This document shows positions 34,127-45,750 of a DNA stretch of 64,000 nt, in pieces. The DNA comes from Lentinus brumalis (taxonomy: Eukaryota > Basidiomycota > Agaricomycetes > Polyporales > Polyporaceae). Positions within the stretch are counted from its first letter, which is position 1. Every line of letters begins with the position of its first letter. The notes under the pieces were generated by a model that saw only the letters and a program-made list of their open reading frames with translations, ran no database searches and had not been told where the DNA came from. The position numbers were made by a program, and so were the translations under genes. The stretch is from assembly GCA_001792895.1 (NCBI GenBank), contig MARA01000028.1, positions 434,001 to 498,000 on the forward strand. The letters are read 5' to 3'.

Positions 34127-37100
34127 ATGGCATCGCAAGGCGACGAGCTCGAAGACGACGCGGAATTACTCTGCCGCTGGAACGAGTCCGAGTGGATTGG
34201 TCAGAGCAAGAGATACTCCTCTCCACCCCCTGTCGTCCTCGCTGCACGTCGACAAGTCCTCGCTCTTACACCTGCAGAGAAGATACTCCTCCCGGATCCA
34301 CTCCTCGCTATCTCCGACCTCGTGCACTTGCAGCTTCCACCGCAGCCGTCAGTCTTGACTTTCGAGAAGGCGCATACCGCATTCAGTCAAGATGCCCCGA
34401 CGGAGACCCTCTGCTCTCGCGATTTTCGAGAGCGACCTATACCAGCGCCGGCGTACATCGCGAAGCTGCATCAAGCCTTTGGACAGGCGTGGTATGACGG
34501 GGCGCAGTCAGTGCAAGACTCGCGGTACAAGTTCTCTCGCTTACCACTCAATGTCCTCTCGTACTGGCACGACATGTCGCAGGCAGTGAGACAGCGCGCG
34601 GAGTGGGCCAAGTCGGTCTCCTGGGTGGAATCATCGGTTGAGAGGTTGAAGGACGAGGGGTTGGAGAGGAATGTACGCGGCATTCTCGACAAGTTGGCTT
34701 GGACCCGGGAACTCCGAGCGGGAGACGTCCATACTCCTGCTGAAAACCTCGCCCGCCTCCTGTCTAATCGCTGGTTAGATGACGAACTAGTCAATATGTT
34801 GGCCACGGACCTCAGCCTTCGCCTCGCCCCGGCTTCTGAGTGCGCAGTGACAACACTATACTTCACCCACGGCATCCTCGCCTCCTACAACCAAGAGGCA
34901 CGACAGCACACGTCGTTGCTGCGCCGGTACTCGTCGCGCTCTCGAGGGGAGCCTGAAGCGGCTGTACTTCCCAGCCCACATAGACAGCAATCATTGGATT
35001 GCATTCTGCATTGATTTTGAGAGCGAGTCGATTTCCTATGGTGAGTATACAATAATTTTGGCGCTACGACACTGCTGATATCCATTCCAGGAGACTCTCT
35101 GGAGCCGAACAGAGATGCGAAGCCTTCGAAGGAGACTTCACGGCTACTCAAAGCGGTCGCGCGTTGGGTGAAGACGTCACTTAACAAGGTGTTCCGCAAG
35201 AAAGGCAACTCACTTGTGCACGGGATACAGAAGGACGGCACGTCGTGCGGGGTCTGCGTCGTCAACACTATCGCTCATCATGTACTCGGAGATGCGTTGT
35301 TTGAACACCATAATCGGGATCCAGAACGACTGCGCCTGGAGTACTTTGTCCGGCTCGGCCAGCGCGCACTGAAGAGCATGGTGAGTCCACCATTTATCTA
35401 TTTCAGGACGCTGACGGTGACGGTCTCTTAGGAAGGTACAGGGAGTGGAATCGCGACGCAGACTGCCTCGGCCTCCACCAGTGACATCCCAGCTCAGACT
35501 CTCGACAACATGAGCGAGCCATGTGCCACCGTGCCTTCCGGATCAGCTGCAGTACTCTCGAACACTGCGAGCACAGATCCAAAACGAACTTCGCCACCTG
35601 CGAAGACGTCTCGGCCACGGTCACAAGGGAGCGACCACTCAACGCTAGACAACCGACCAGCTAAACGTCATGCACCCGATGTCGGAGAGACCAGTCACGT
35701 CATACCACCGCCGGCCTCATCTCACTCCCCCATGCACGAGATAGACCTTGGCATGACTGGGCGGCGCACCGTCCATCTCCACAAACCCAAGAATCCCACA
35801 ACGACGAGCACTCACCCGACAAAGCCAGAACCTCCCTCCGGCGCCGTAGGGATTAGTCGTTCAGCGACCGCCTCTCGGAAGCTGAGGGAGGCCATGGATA
35901 ACGGGACGTACACCCGCGATCCGGTGAGAACTGAGACGTTCTTAGACGACCTTGCTGTGCTGGATCCGTACGCGGAGGTTCGGGACGAGGGGAAGCATAC
36001 AAAGGTCCTGCATTCGCGGTGCGGCCAGTGGTACAAGATGAAGGGCCCGTACAGTACGCAACTCTTCGCTGATCACGTCAACAAGCGGTGTAAGGCGATG
36101 GGAATCAACAAGCTGTCGTCGAATGGGGGCCTCTTCAAGCACGTTGCACAGAGCGTCACGTCGCGGGCGAAGTCGGTGTCATCCAGTGAGCAGCAGACGT
36201 CGCAGGAGGGCAGTAAGGCAGGGGTAGCGGAGGTGCAGGGTGCGAAGTCGAAGAAGTCTCCAATTGTTGCCCAAGCTCCTAGCCGCACGAGCTCGCTGTT
36301 GGTCTTCGCAAAGAAGTTGGGATGGAAGACGGTGCCCAAGGCCCGAGAGGAGGTACTGGTCACTGATGATGAGACCACAGCAGATAACCAGCAAGAGAGG
36401 GCGTCGAGGTCGCTGCATGTCACTGTTCAAGATCGTTCCGCGCTAACCGGGCGTCAGGCGTCTCCTTCCTCGGAGGGTCTTCCCAGGCTTGCAGCCGGCC
36501 CTCATCCTTACGCCTGCACAGGCCTCACGAAGGAGATCAAGCCCGCAATCGAAATATACCTACGTCGAACATTTACTTCGGGTGCTGGTTCAGAGGGGCC
36601 TCCTGCTATCTCGAGACGACTCTACGGGCAACCGTTCAACACCCTATCAAAGAGCCAAAAGAAAGTTGTCTTAGCCACGCAGACTCAAGGCCGCTCGTGG
36701 CGGAATGACCACACACTCAGTGCCGTCTTCTCGACGGCGTGTCTCAAGCATGTGCGCTCACCATCGTCGAGCGATCCTGGCTCGTTCGCTTGTCACAAGT
36801 GTCGCAGCCTCCTCAAGTTCCACCCGTTTCAGACAGCGGTGTACAAGGCCATCAAGAAGCCCACCACCATCAAGTACAGGCATCTGAACACGCGGTACCA
36901 GAGCAAGACCTTGAAAAGTATGCTCGCACGATCTCATGGCTTGGAGAGTATCTTGTTGAGCGACGTGAGTGTTTGTATTGGATCTCTAGTACACAAATAC
37001 TCACGCGACAGGCTCTTTTACAGGATCCAGACACGACTGTATACACCCGTTTCGTTGTTGCGCTTGCGGAGGGGAAGATATCCAAGGGATACCCAATCGT

Positions 37101-40100
37101 CGGTGACCTTATCAAAGCACTCGCAGAAAGCATAGATCGCGAGAAGCGCGGCAAGGGCAAGCAGAACTTCCGTTATGGGCCCTCGCTCACAGAGTTCGCA
37201 AACATGGCAGCAATCATCAGTCCGGAGCTCTACCGCCTATTGTCTCAGCACCTGCCGCTGCCGACTATACGTCACCTCAAGTGCGTTCCTATTGTGACTG
37301 ATTTTCGATTGTTGTGCTGACGTGAACGTTGCGCATAGGCGCGTCCAGAGCGCGGTACCTCGGTTCCCATTGACCGTTTGTGATGCGACCTTCGACAAGG
37401 TTGAGCGGTACCTCAAGGAGCTCAATTACACGGGGCCAGTGGCACTGAGTTGCGATGACACCAAGCTGCATCCTGCATTCCGTACGTACTGGGACGCCGA
37501 GAAGAAGGTGCATATGCTCTTAGGAGGTACGGAGCCTCTAGCAGTCGCGGACGTCGAGGAGCTCCAGCGCGTGCTCAAGGATCCCGCAGTAGTCAAAGCA
37601 ACGAAGGTACAGTTGACGCAGCGTCCATTCAATGTGCAGGTACTTACACGTGCCTTCTACAGCTTCGAGTCATCTGCGCGCAGATCCCATGGTACAAGAT
37701 CCCACCAATCATCGTCGCAGCCATCCCAATCCCAAACTCGCTCACCGCCAAGGATCTCCTCGCCATGCTTATGCCGATACTAGAAGGTCTTCTCAAGCGT
37801 GGCATCCCCATTCGGTCGTATGCCTGTGATGGTACGGAGACCGAGCGTTCACTCCAACGACACCTCATAGCCAACGCCCATTTCCGCCACACATACACCA
37901 TCCCCCATCCTCATCCGTCGGCTGAGCCCATAGTGGTCGTCATTCCTGTCTACCACGGCCATCCGATCGTCATGTGTCAAGATGCGAAGCACGCATTGAA
38001 GACTGCCCGTAATAACAACTTTACCGGCACACACCTCCTCACCATCGGCAACCATGTAGCCATATACCCGTACCAACGCGCCCTTGCTTTCCACGATGAC
38101 AGTCCGATCTACAACCGCGACGTCGAGAAGGTGGACCGTCAAGATGACAATGCCGCGACACGCCTCTTCTCCCCCATAACCTTCCAGTACCTCACCACCC
38201 GCACACCGAACCATGTCGGACAGATCCTCTACTCATTCAACATGGCGGAACTCATCGTTGCCTACGTAAATCCCGAGATTCTCCATGTCGAGCGCATCAA
38301 GATGGTTCTACGCTCGAAATTCTTCCTGGATGTCTGGCGAGCGCACCTCCGTGCTGCTGGGTACTCGGAATCGCGCTACTTCATCTCACGTGAATTCACG
38401 GACATTGCTCGCATCCTCGTAGATGGACTAATTGGGCTGGTCATCGTCTACCGCGATCACCTCGGAAGTGCTACACCTATGCCGCTGCTACCATGGCTGC
38501 ACTCCAGCGAGCCATGTGAACATTCCTTCGGGGAGATGCGGAAGCTCGTCCCGACTTCACGCATCTGGAGTTCGTGTACTCGGTTCCTCGCCTCGAAGCC
38601 ATGCTGCGATCGCTGGTACGCTTCGGGCATACTAGCGATCCAAAGGCGCGTGCCGCGGGCTATGCGCATACATACTTCGATGCCACAAAGGTCGATGCCG
38701 CAAATCTCGCGATCTTCCCCACCGACGCTGAGATACAGCAAGCTGCTCGCGACGCCTGGGAAGAAGCTGAGAGCATGTTTGCCCTTGTGGGAATTGTTCC
38801 TGCTGATGTATTGCGCCCTGTCAGTCGGGTCCCCACCAGTGCATCGTTGCCTAGCATCGCATCTTGGTACCCTCACGGTGCTGATCCCTATACCCCCTTC
38901 CCTCGCATGCCCACCCACCCGAGCGCTGCCCCCATGCCCTCTTGTCACCTGCCTGACGATTCGGAGTCTGAGATCTCCTCGGATGACGGCTCAGAAAGTG
39001 ATGCCTCAGCAGATTCCGATTTCGACGCTGAAGATCAAGATGACATCTCGTTCAAGAAAATCGAACAGCTTATCCAGGCCGGTGAGCATGCTTGGACGGC
39101 TCGCCAAGCCAGCGAAGATGATCACTTCCTCAATCTAAGCTGTGCCGCTGTGGTGCTTGCCATGGAAGACACAGCTACGGTGTACGTCCCTACTACTTAT
39201 CAAAGTGTCGCACCGTGTATCTGTTACTAACTATTACATTATAGGCAATCATTCTCTGAGGTACCGGAGAAGGAACAGCTACAAAATGTACAAGAAGACC
39301 GTGAGGAGCTACAGCGCGCGTTCCAGGACGCGGTGCGCAAGATTGCAGACCAACTTCCTGCAGAGCCCTCAAGGCCGGTCGACCGCCCTTTGACAACCTT
39401 CGACAGCATCGATTACTCGCCCCTCGTTGATACTCGCTTCAAGCATGAGACGCCTCGGGAAGCTCGGAGTGCCCGAGTAGGACGGAAGAAGGCCACGCAA
39501 CCAGGCCCGGTGGGCACCTCGGACCCTCAGGAACATCCAATTGATGCGACGCCGAGGCAGACTCAAGGCACCGCCCCAGTGCGCCGCAAGGAAATCAACA
39601 GACAACTTTACGACGCACTCCGTCTCCAAGATGACTTGGACACCCGAGCTGGCACGGGACTGTCGAGGAAGGAGAGATGGACTGCACCCGGCCGCGAGAA
39701 GAAGACAGGGAACTCTGCGAATGCGGCGCTCGCAGCAGGGCAACGTGCATCAACGGTGAAGTGTCCTGTCATTCATCCTCATCAGTCTATTAACTCACGC
39801 TGGCCCGTCCCGTCAGGTCATCGCTCGCCGCTTGAAGACGTTCATGGCCCATCAAGTACCGGAGGCGAATGCTTTGGCTGATGCTGTCGTCGGCATCCAC
39901 ACACCGGCCACTCCCGCACATTCACCACTTCAGGAAGACGCATATGGACTCATACTTGATGATGAGAATCGACTCCTGGTCGCACGCGGTATGTCCAGCT
40001 TCTGACACTTTCTCGAGTGTCCTCACTAAATTACCATGCCTACCACGCTACTCGTAGTCCTCCAAGTTCTTTGTCGCGACGGCAGCACGAATGGAACTCA

Positions 40101-40470
40101 CAAATGGCAGGAATGTGCCGAAAACATCGGCCTCGTGTCATACATCTCGATGCAGGCCTTCGAGCATGTTCATCAGAATCAATTCCGTGGTATCCATGGG
40201 CAGAAGGTCCCTACGCAGGTGCTCACATTCAAGCACCTTTCCTCTGACAACTTCCTACGTCTACTACCGGGCAGCCACGCATTAAGCCCCGATGAACGCT
40301 CCCTCGCGCTCGATGTCCGCAGCATGCCAATCTTCGAGCAATTCAATCGGCCATCAGTGATCCTCAAGCTTGTACGTGCGGTCAGTGATCTTGAGAAGAA
40401 GCGGCGCAAGAGCAAGAAGACGACACAGGTTCTGGCGGGTAATCACTCGGATTCGGAGGCGGACGACTAG
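34127..40470 (+). CDS. Ulp1-protease / transposase fusion protein of the 7-kb transposon
   Basis: Nine exons: 34127-35040, 35091-35380, 35432-36964, 37024-37280, 37339-37606, 37663-39181, 39245-39755, 39817-39988, 40058-40470. Residues ~270-400 form a C48 (Ulp1/SENP-like) cysteine protease: FPAHIDSNHWIAFCIDF holds the His, YGDSL the Asp and KDGTSCGVC the Cys. A Ser/Thr/Lys-rich linker follows, with CHKC at about residue 850. The transposase region has GPVALSCDDTKLHP (first Asp), SYACDGTETERS, QDAKHALKTARNNNF (second Asp), KVDRQDDNAATRLF and SSEPCEHSFGEMRKL (candidate Glu), then an acidic stretch and a basic tail. Two one-base changes are inferred: +1 in GGGG at 34946-34949 and -1 in CCC at 38550-38552. 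Corrected length is 5,877 nt, 1,958 aa. The protease is joined in frame by splicing, not a separate gene. Roles are by domain analogy. Confidence 0.88.
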
Positions 40471-40524
40471 TTACATCGTGTGTACTTCTTTACTAGACCG
40501 TAACGTAGAGCGCCGATGTCCTAC

Positions 40525-40732
40525 TGGTACTATAGAGGGGCGTCCGGCAAAAAAAGAGCTATTTTGAACCTGGAACCGCCCATCCGGAAGAAATTGGTGG
40601 TGCGAGAACCTGGTGAGTATGTCCGGAAGAAAGGCCCCCGAAGGGGGCCGAACCTGGAGCCCGTCCGGAACTTTTGAGCCCAAAATTTGCGATTTTGTCC
40701 GGAACTTTTGCGCGTTTTGGCCGATGGTCGGT
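40525..40732. repeat. Right subterminal repeats (putative transposase-binding sites)
   Basis: The segment contains repeated GAACCTGG (near 40566, 40610 and 40661) and TCCGGAA/TCCGGCA (near 40542, 40583, 40622, 40673 and 40698) words, mirroring the left end. A CCCCCGAAGGGGG hairpin lies near 40635. It begins about 55 bp after the transposase stop codon. Confidence 0.75.
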
Positions 40733-40763
40733 TCCAGGTTGCCCACCTATTGTCAGGGGTCCT
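40733..40763 (-). repeat. Right 31-bp terminal inverted repeat
   Basis: The reverse complement starts AGGACCCCTGACAATAGGTG and matches the left repeat except for one base. It is followed directly by the second ATCATAAC copy. Confidence 0.95.
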
Positions 40764-40771
40764 ATCATAAC
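40764..40771. repeat. 8-bp target-site duplication, right copy
   Basis: ATCATAAC is identical to 33693-33700 and directly follows the right inverted repeat. Confidence 0.95.
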
Positions 40772-43700
40772 GCTATCGTCGGCTCGGCTGTCCGGGTAGG
40801 CTCAGGTAGCCGGTAGCCTGTGGTGCTGACTAACTTACCGTAAAAGGCTAATACCGACCCTGTTCTCGAGCTCAACATCCGATTTTATCGGGATGTCGCT
40901 CGACGCTGACGACGACGTCGACGACGGCACCCTTCACAATCCATTCACGAAATCGTACTCGACATGCGCGATGTATGCAAAACTCACAAGCAAGTCTCGA
41001 AGACCAACATACTCACTGGTTGACCTGTGAATCACTACGCGGCACCCAATTCAGGTGGAGGCAAACTGTAGGAGTCATTGGGTGCGGGAGTCTGACATGG
41101 TCGACCCAGTAAGTGTTCCTCATATCATAGAACAGTTCGTTTCAACGTCTCACTCTCGCTCTGCTGCACGATTTCTGCTGCTAGGAAACCTGCACCGCGG
41201 CTACCGAAGCCGGCGACGCGTTATACGTTTGGGAGAGAAAGTCTGTTGGCTATTCAAGACGCTGTTCCGGTCATGACGGGCCCCATCCCATGTTAGACGA
41301 CGACGATAGGAGAGCGTTGCTTCGACTCGCCCGCCTAACCTCTCCTGAGAAGTGATTCGGGTCCAATTCGCAAGCGGATTCGTCACGATGGTCCAGCAAT
41401 CCACGATGAGGCCGGCGACCAATCAAACTTACACGCCGGAACGCTCTTCTCATTCCCTGATAAAGTTCCGCATGCTCCGTATGCTGCTTGGAGCAGCTTC
41501 AGACTATGTGTTCAGACACGCTCAGTCAACAATGTATGGCTGATCACGCAGGCCTCAGGTCCCACCCGCATGCATCTGCTCGCGTCTGCCGTCTGCCTTC
41601 CACGCACCCACGACAACTGTCAAGTGCACCCGATGTCTGCATATGCTACCCACATGCCCTTGGTAGCGTTTGCATAGCTGACAGTCTCGCAGATCATGAG
41701 GACGATGCACTGGGGCACCGCACGACGGATCGGCTAGAACCAGTACGGGCCTGAGTACACACTGCTTGGTGCCGGTGGTCCCCCAAATGTGTGCGGAGCT
41801 ATACACGACGATCCTCCCTCAAACATACGGACCTGTGTGCCGATGTATAGGACAAGGTTATGGGGTGCTGCACAAGAGCTGCATCACCTGCGTACTACTT
41901 GGCGCGGCTCTGCAGTCCGCTCTAACGCTGACGCGCGCGTTTGTTCTGTAAGTACCCATTCGACTTGCGGACTTCCTCGTTGGTCTCAATAACGTTCACA
42001 GCTACATCTGTCGGTGTCGCAGCTCAGTTTCGTCTCCGCAGTGGAACGTCAGCAGACGTAAGTATCTGCGCTGTCTCGCATGTTCGACCCGGCCTGACAT
42101 GAGCACAGGAGCTGGTCAAGGGCACATACTGTACGTATCATGCGCTCACGTCGACAAACTGCGCTACGTTGGTTGAGCTTCGTACTTACGCAACTGAGAC
42201 TGGTCCCGAGGAAGTCTGCGATTGCAACACAAGGCGGTACGCTTGAAGTCATATGCAGTGACATGTGGGATGCTCACATGTGGTGTCGTACAGTCATGAT
42301 TGCGCTCGGAGTGCGTTCTCGTCTCTTCTACCACAATCCGGTTCTCCAAGAAAAGCTCGCTTGTATTACCCGGCGTTCTTACACCGGCTGGAGGCTACGT
42401 GCGCATGCGTCGAGCATATGCAAGGGAGATAGGTGAATGAGAACTCGAAGAAGGTGCGCTGTCACCGCCAATGAAGGGGATCCCGTCTGACAGGGAAGCG
42501 CAAGCTGACGTCCGTCCGTTACACGCCGGATGGCGTTGCTCCGAACACGGGACAGAGCCCATCGGATCCCCCGTCTTGTGTGTCCTCTCGGACTCTCTTC
42601 TGGCGAACGAAGCGCGAATTGAATGCACTGACATACCCCGGGCCATGTCTCTTCCAGCAAGTCTAGGCAGGGGCACTGGTCGGACGCTGGAAATGTACGA
42701 CGGCGGCGGCGGTCTACCGTCCTTGGACGTCACGCTGCTGAGGCCATCACCTTCCCGGTCAGGCTGGAAAGCGATGGTCAACTTCTACATACTTCCCGTT
42801 CCCATCATCTCCCAAGCCTTGATGGGAAGTCACGCCGGCTTGATCATGATTTACGAGACACACGGGACCTTGGTAGCCTCAACCTCCGCCTGATAACTTA
42901 TCGCAAGAGCGTTGAGCCACACCTCGGCCAAAGTACGTGTGGACAGTTGCGTATCTGCTCGGCGAAGTACTAGGTGGTTCATTCTCGGCTGACCAGTGCA
43001 GCCCGGGAGTCGAGTCGGTTGTCAGGAAGGACGGCAACGTCCGGAAAGCCGATGTTCGCTTCAGGGCGATTAGGCTGCGGATGCCCATTCACTTTACCAG
43101 CTCCGCCCTCCTAGCCCGTCCTCGAAGGGTGGTCGACATCATACTTATCTCGCGTACATATGCTTCGTCGCACAGTCGCACTCAAGGGTGTATCAACTCG
43201 ACGGCGTGCACGATTGTGAGCCGAGATCGCAGCACGCCTAGGTTCCCTCGGCCTCATTACGAGCATGTGGCATCCCCCTCTCTTCGTTCAACATATACAG
43301 GCCAACTTCTTCCTGATCCTTCGTCGCCTGCCTCCTGGTGAGCACAAGGGAGTGAAGGCGAAGTGTCAATTTTTCTCCGAGGATCCGTAGCAACGGTTCA
43401 TCGCTTTTGTCGTGCCTGTCCGTGCATCACTAGCGCTCTCATAGGCTGCTTGTGAGACCTGGTGAGTCTGGGGGGACCATGTGGCCTGGATGAACACAAG
43501 GACTGACATCACGAGTAGGCCCAGCAGACGGACGATCTTCGCGTAGTCGGGCTAGGTCGTACGCTGTCGTACGCTCGTACCGCCCCATGATGCGGGGTTT
43601 GGTTGCTGGCACACGCATATGGTGCGCGCCCTTCCTGGATAAGCTTTCCTCAACTCATACGGCGCGCTGAGTCTGGACATGTCCCGATCGCTCGGCTCCG

Positions 43701-44503
43701 AGCACCTGCTGGGTACTCGCGGGATTCAGGCTGTCATGATCATGCGTCTCAGGTCGTGGCAGTCGACGATAGTTTTATCCCAAGGTACGGCCTTGTGCTC
43801 GCTGCACTGGCGACGGTCTAACCGCATTGTAGGTGTACAGACCGTAGAGGCCCGACATACCCTCGCCAGCACCTGTCAGCACACCTGGTCGCAGCTCCAT
43901 GTGTTGCAGTTGACAAACAAACCACGCCGATTTGCCTCCGTTTCGGACAGCGCCACGCCGGATGCCGCCCTCGACACAGTCTCTCCCTCATCTAGTCCCA
44001 TGGCCCCGGACGCACGATCAGGTCATCGAACCACATGGCTCTCCGTAGTCAGGCTGGTCAGCGCGTACCAACGGGATGTCCACCGGACCCAAACCCAGAC
44101 TCAGCGCATCTGGGCCAAGCCAAACCGGTCACGGCGCTTCCCGCGTGCCTCCGAAACAGGCAGGTCCTGTGTTCGCGAACACCGCCCAGTCCGACTCCGA
44201 CCCGCCTTCTGGCTGCCAACGCACCATGCGTCTCTCGCGTCCCCACGAGACCATGCAGATCTCGTCCTTCCTCCGCACGACGTCACATCTATCAGCCCCG
44301 GCCCCGATGCGTCTCTTCCGGCGGTTATGTCCTGTGGCCTGCTGCATCCGAGCTGGAAAGGGAAATATGCCTCCCGGTCATGTGTTGTTCTGCTCGCGAA
44401 GAGCACGCGTTCCTTGATTGTCCGGTTCGGTGGACACTGGACTGTCGAAACCTGTTATTCGCCACCGACAATTTACCCGACACCCAAGACGCGAGTCGCG
44501 AGG
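40772..44503. other. Long stretch without recognisable genes
   Basis: Many medium open frames occur on both strands but overlap each other, and none shows a family motif, a signal peptide or a coherent exon chain. Weak splice-like signals around 41940-42240 do not build a protein I recognise. The stretch may hold decayed genes or repeats now beyond recognition. Confidence 0.45.
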
Positions 44504-44510
44504 TATAAAA
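44504..44510 (+). promoter_or_regulatory. TATA box of the thaumatin-like gene
   Basis: TATAAAA in the context GAGGTATAAAAGCC lies 74 bp upstream of the ATG at 44584, a normal spacing for a TATA-driven fungal promoter with a short leader. It suggests strong or inducible transcription. Confidence 0.75.
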
Positions 44511-44583
44511 GCCAGCGACATGTACCGGGGTCTGCAGTGGACTTCGAGCCCCCTCTCCTGCTACTCGCACATCCACTGCCACC

Positions 44584-45750
44584 ATGAAGAGCTTCGTCGC
44601 TGCTACCGCCCTCGCGTTCATCTCCGGCGCCGCCGCGCGTACCTTCACGGTGTACAACAACTGCCCGTTCACGATCTGGTATGTTGTCAATTAATTATCG
44701 AGAGACGTTCGAACTCACTGTTCCTCAGGCCCGCTGTACGTTCTGCTCGGCACACAGTACCCCATGCACTCGATTGACACGTTTGTCTAGCACTTCACCG
44801 ATCCCAACAACGGCTCTCCTCGCCCCAACTATCCTACTGGGTATGTCGGCCTAGTACTTCACTGGAGTCGCCTTCCACTTACGCTTCCACAGTTGGGCTC
44901 AGAATGCCTATCAGAGCGTCTCGTTCTCGGTGCCTGACAATTGGGCCGCCGGTCGTATCTGGGTGAGTCACAACCATGAGCACCGGTATGGCACCATCTG
45001 ACCCCTTCTCACAGGCTCGTCGCAACTGCGACTTCAGCGTAAACCCCGGCCCCAACTCCTGCCTGGATGGCGGCTGCAACGGCGGTCTCCAATGCGACCC
45101 CAAGACTGGCGGTGTACGTCTTCAGGCCTTCTAAGCATACTTCACTTCAGTATTGACCTCTTATCTCCTGTAGGGTGTCCCTCCTGCGACCCTCGCTGAG
45201 TTCACACTCGGCGCCGCTGATGGCAGCGACTGGTACGACGTTTCGCTCGTCGACGGTTACAACCTGCCCGTCAGGATCAGCAACAACAAAGGCTGCCACG
45301 TCGCGGACTGCCCTGTAGACCTTGGCCCGAATTGTGAGTTTGCTTCTACCGTCTTCTCTTCTCCTGTTGGAGTGGGATGCTCATCATACCCTTCCTTGCC
45401 TCGCTTAGGCCCTGCCGCGCTCAAGGGCCCCTTCGACTCCACGGGCTTCCCGGTCGGCTGCAAGAGCGCCTGCTTGGCTGGCATCGGTGACCCTGCCAAC
45501 AGCCCGAACTGCTGCACGGGTTCGCACAACACCGCAGCGACGTGCCCGCCTTCTGGCGTCGCCTACTACTCCTACTTCAGTACGTCTGTTCTCCTTCGAT
45601 GCATCGCATGACCGCCCTTGCTGACCGCACACTGCAGAGCAAAACTGCCCGAACTCGTACGCCTATGCCTACGACGAGTCCAGCGGCACCGCGCTCTGGA
45701 CTTGCAACGCCAGCCTCAAGGCCGACTACACCGTAACCTTCTGCCCGTGA
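44584..45750 (+). CDS. Thaumatin-like protein (secreted, GH152-type)
   Basis: Eight exons: 44584-44678, 44729-44735, 44791-44840, 44893-44962, 45015-45113, 45174-45333, 45409-45579, 45638-45750; 765 nt, 254 aa, intact. Residues 1-18 form a signal peptide (MKSFVAATALAFISGAAA) followed by FTVYNNCPFTIWPA, the usual thaumatin start. Cysteines are spaced as in fungal members of the family, with NCCTGSHNTAATCPPSG and a final CP end. The acidic cleft residues are visible: Arg in ARRNCDF, Glu in ATLAEFTL and Asp in DWYDVSLVDGYNLP. Such proteins act outside the cell on beta-1,3-glucan and can take part in fruit-body or wall remodelling. Exon 2 is a 7-nt microexon (GCCCGCT) needed to give WPAHFTD. A TATA box lies 74 bp upstream. 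Confidence 0.95.

Larger units (their letters stand above)
33701..40763. mobile_element. Complete 7,063-bp cut-and-paste DNA transposon
   Basis: The element has 31-bp terminal inverted repeats at 33701-33731 and 40733-40763 that begin AGGACCCCTGAC and differ at one position (T versus A, base 13), and an 8-bp target duplication ATCATAAC. Both subterminal zones carry many AACCTGG and TCCGGAA/TCCGGCA words. It encodes one ~1,960-aa protein with a Ulp1-like protease domain and an RNase-H-like transposase region. Eight-bp duplications occur in the hAT, P and KDZ (Kyakuja-Dileera-Zisupton) groups; the D..H..K..RNN motif and 31-bp ends recall P-type elements and the Ulp1 domain recalls Zisupton, so the superfamily is left open. 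Nearly identical ends and an almost fully open gene indicate recent insertion. The left end is 142 bp upstream of the dehydrogenase start codon. Confidence 0.95.

Noticed and set aside
43679..44587. 302-codon open frame upstream of the thaumatin-like gene
   Set aside because: No domain or motif, overlapping frames of similar length on both strands, and it runs over the TATA box of the thaumatin-like gene.
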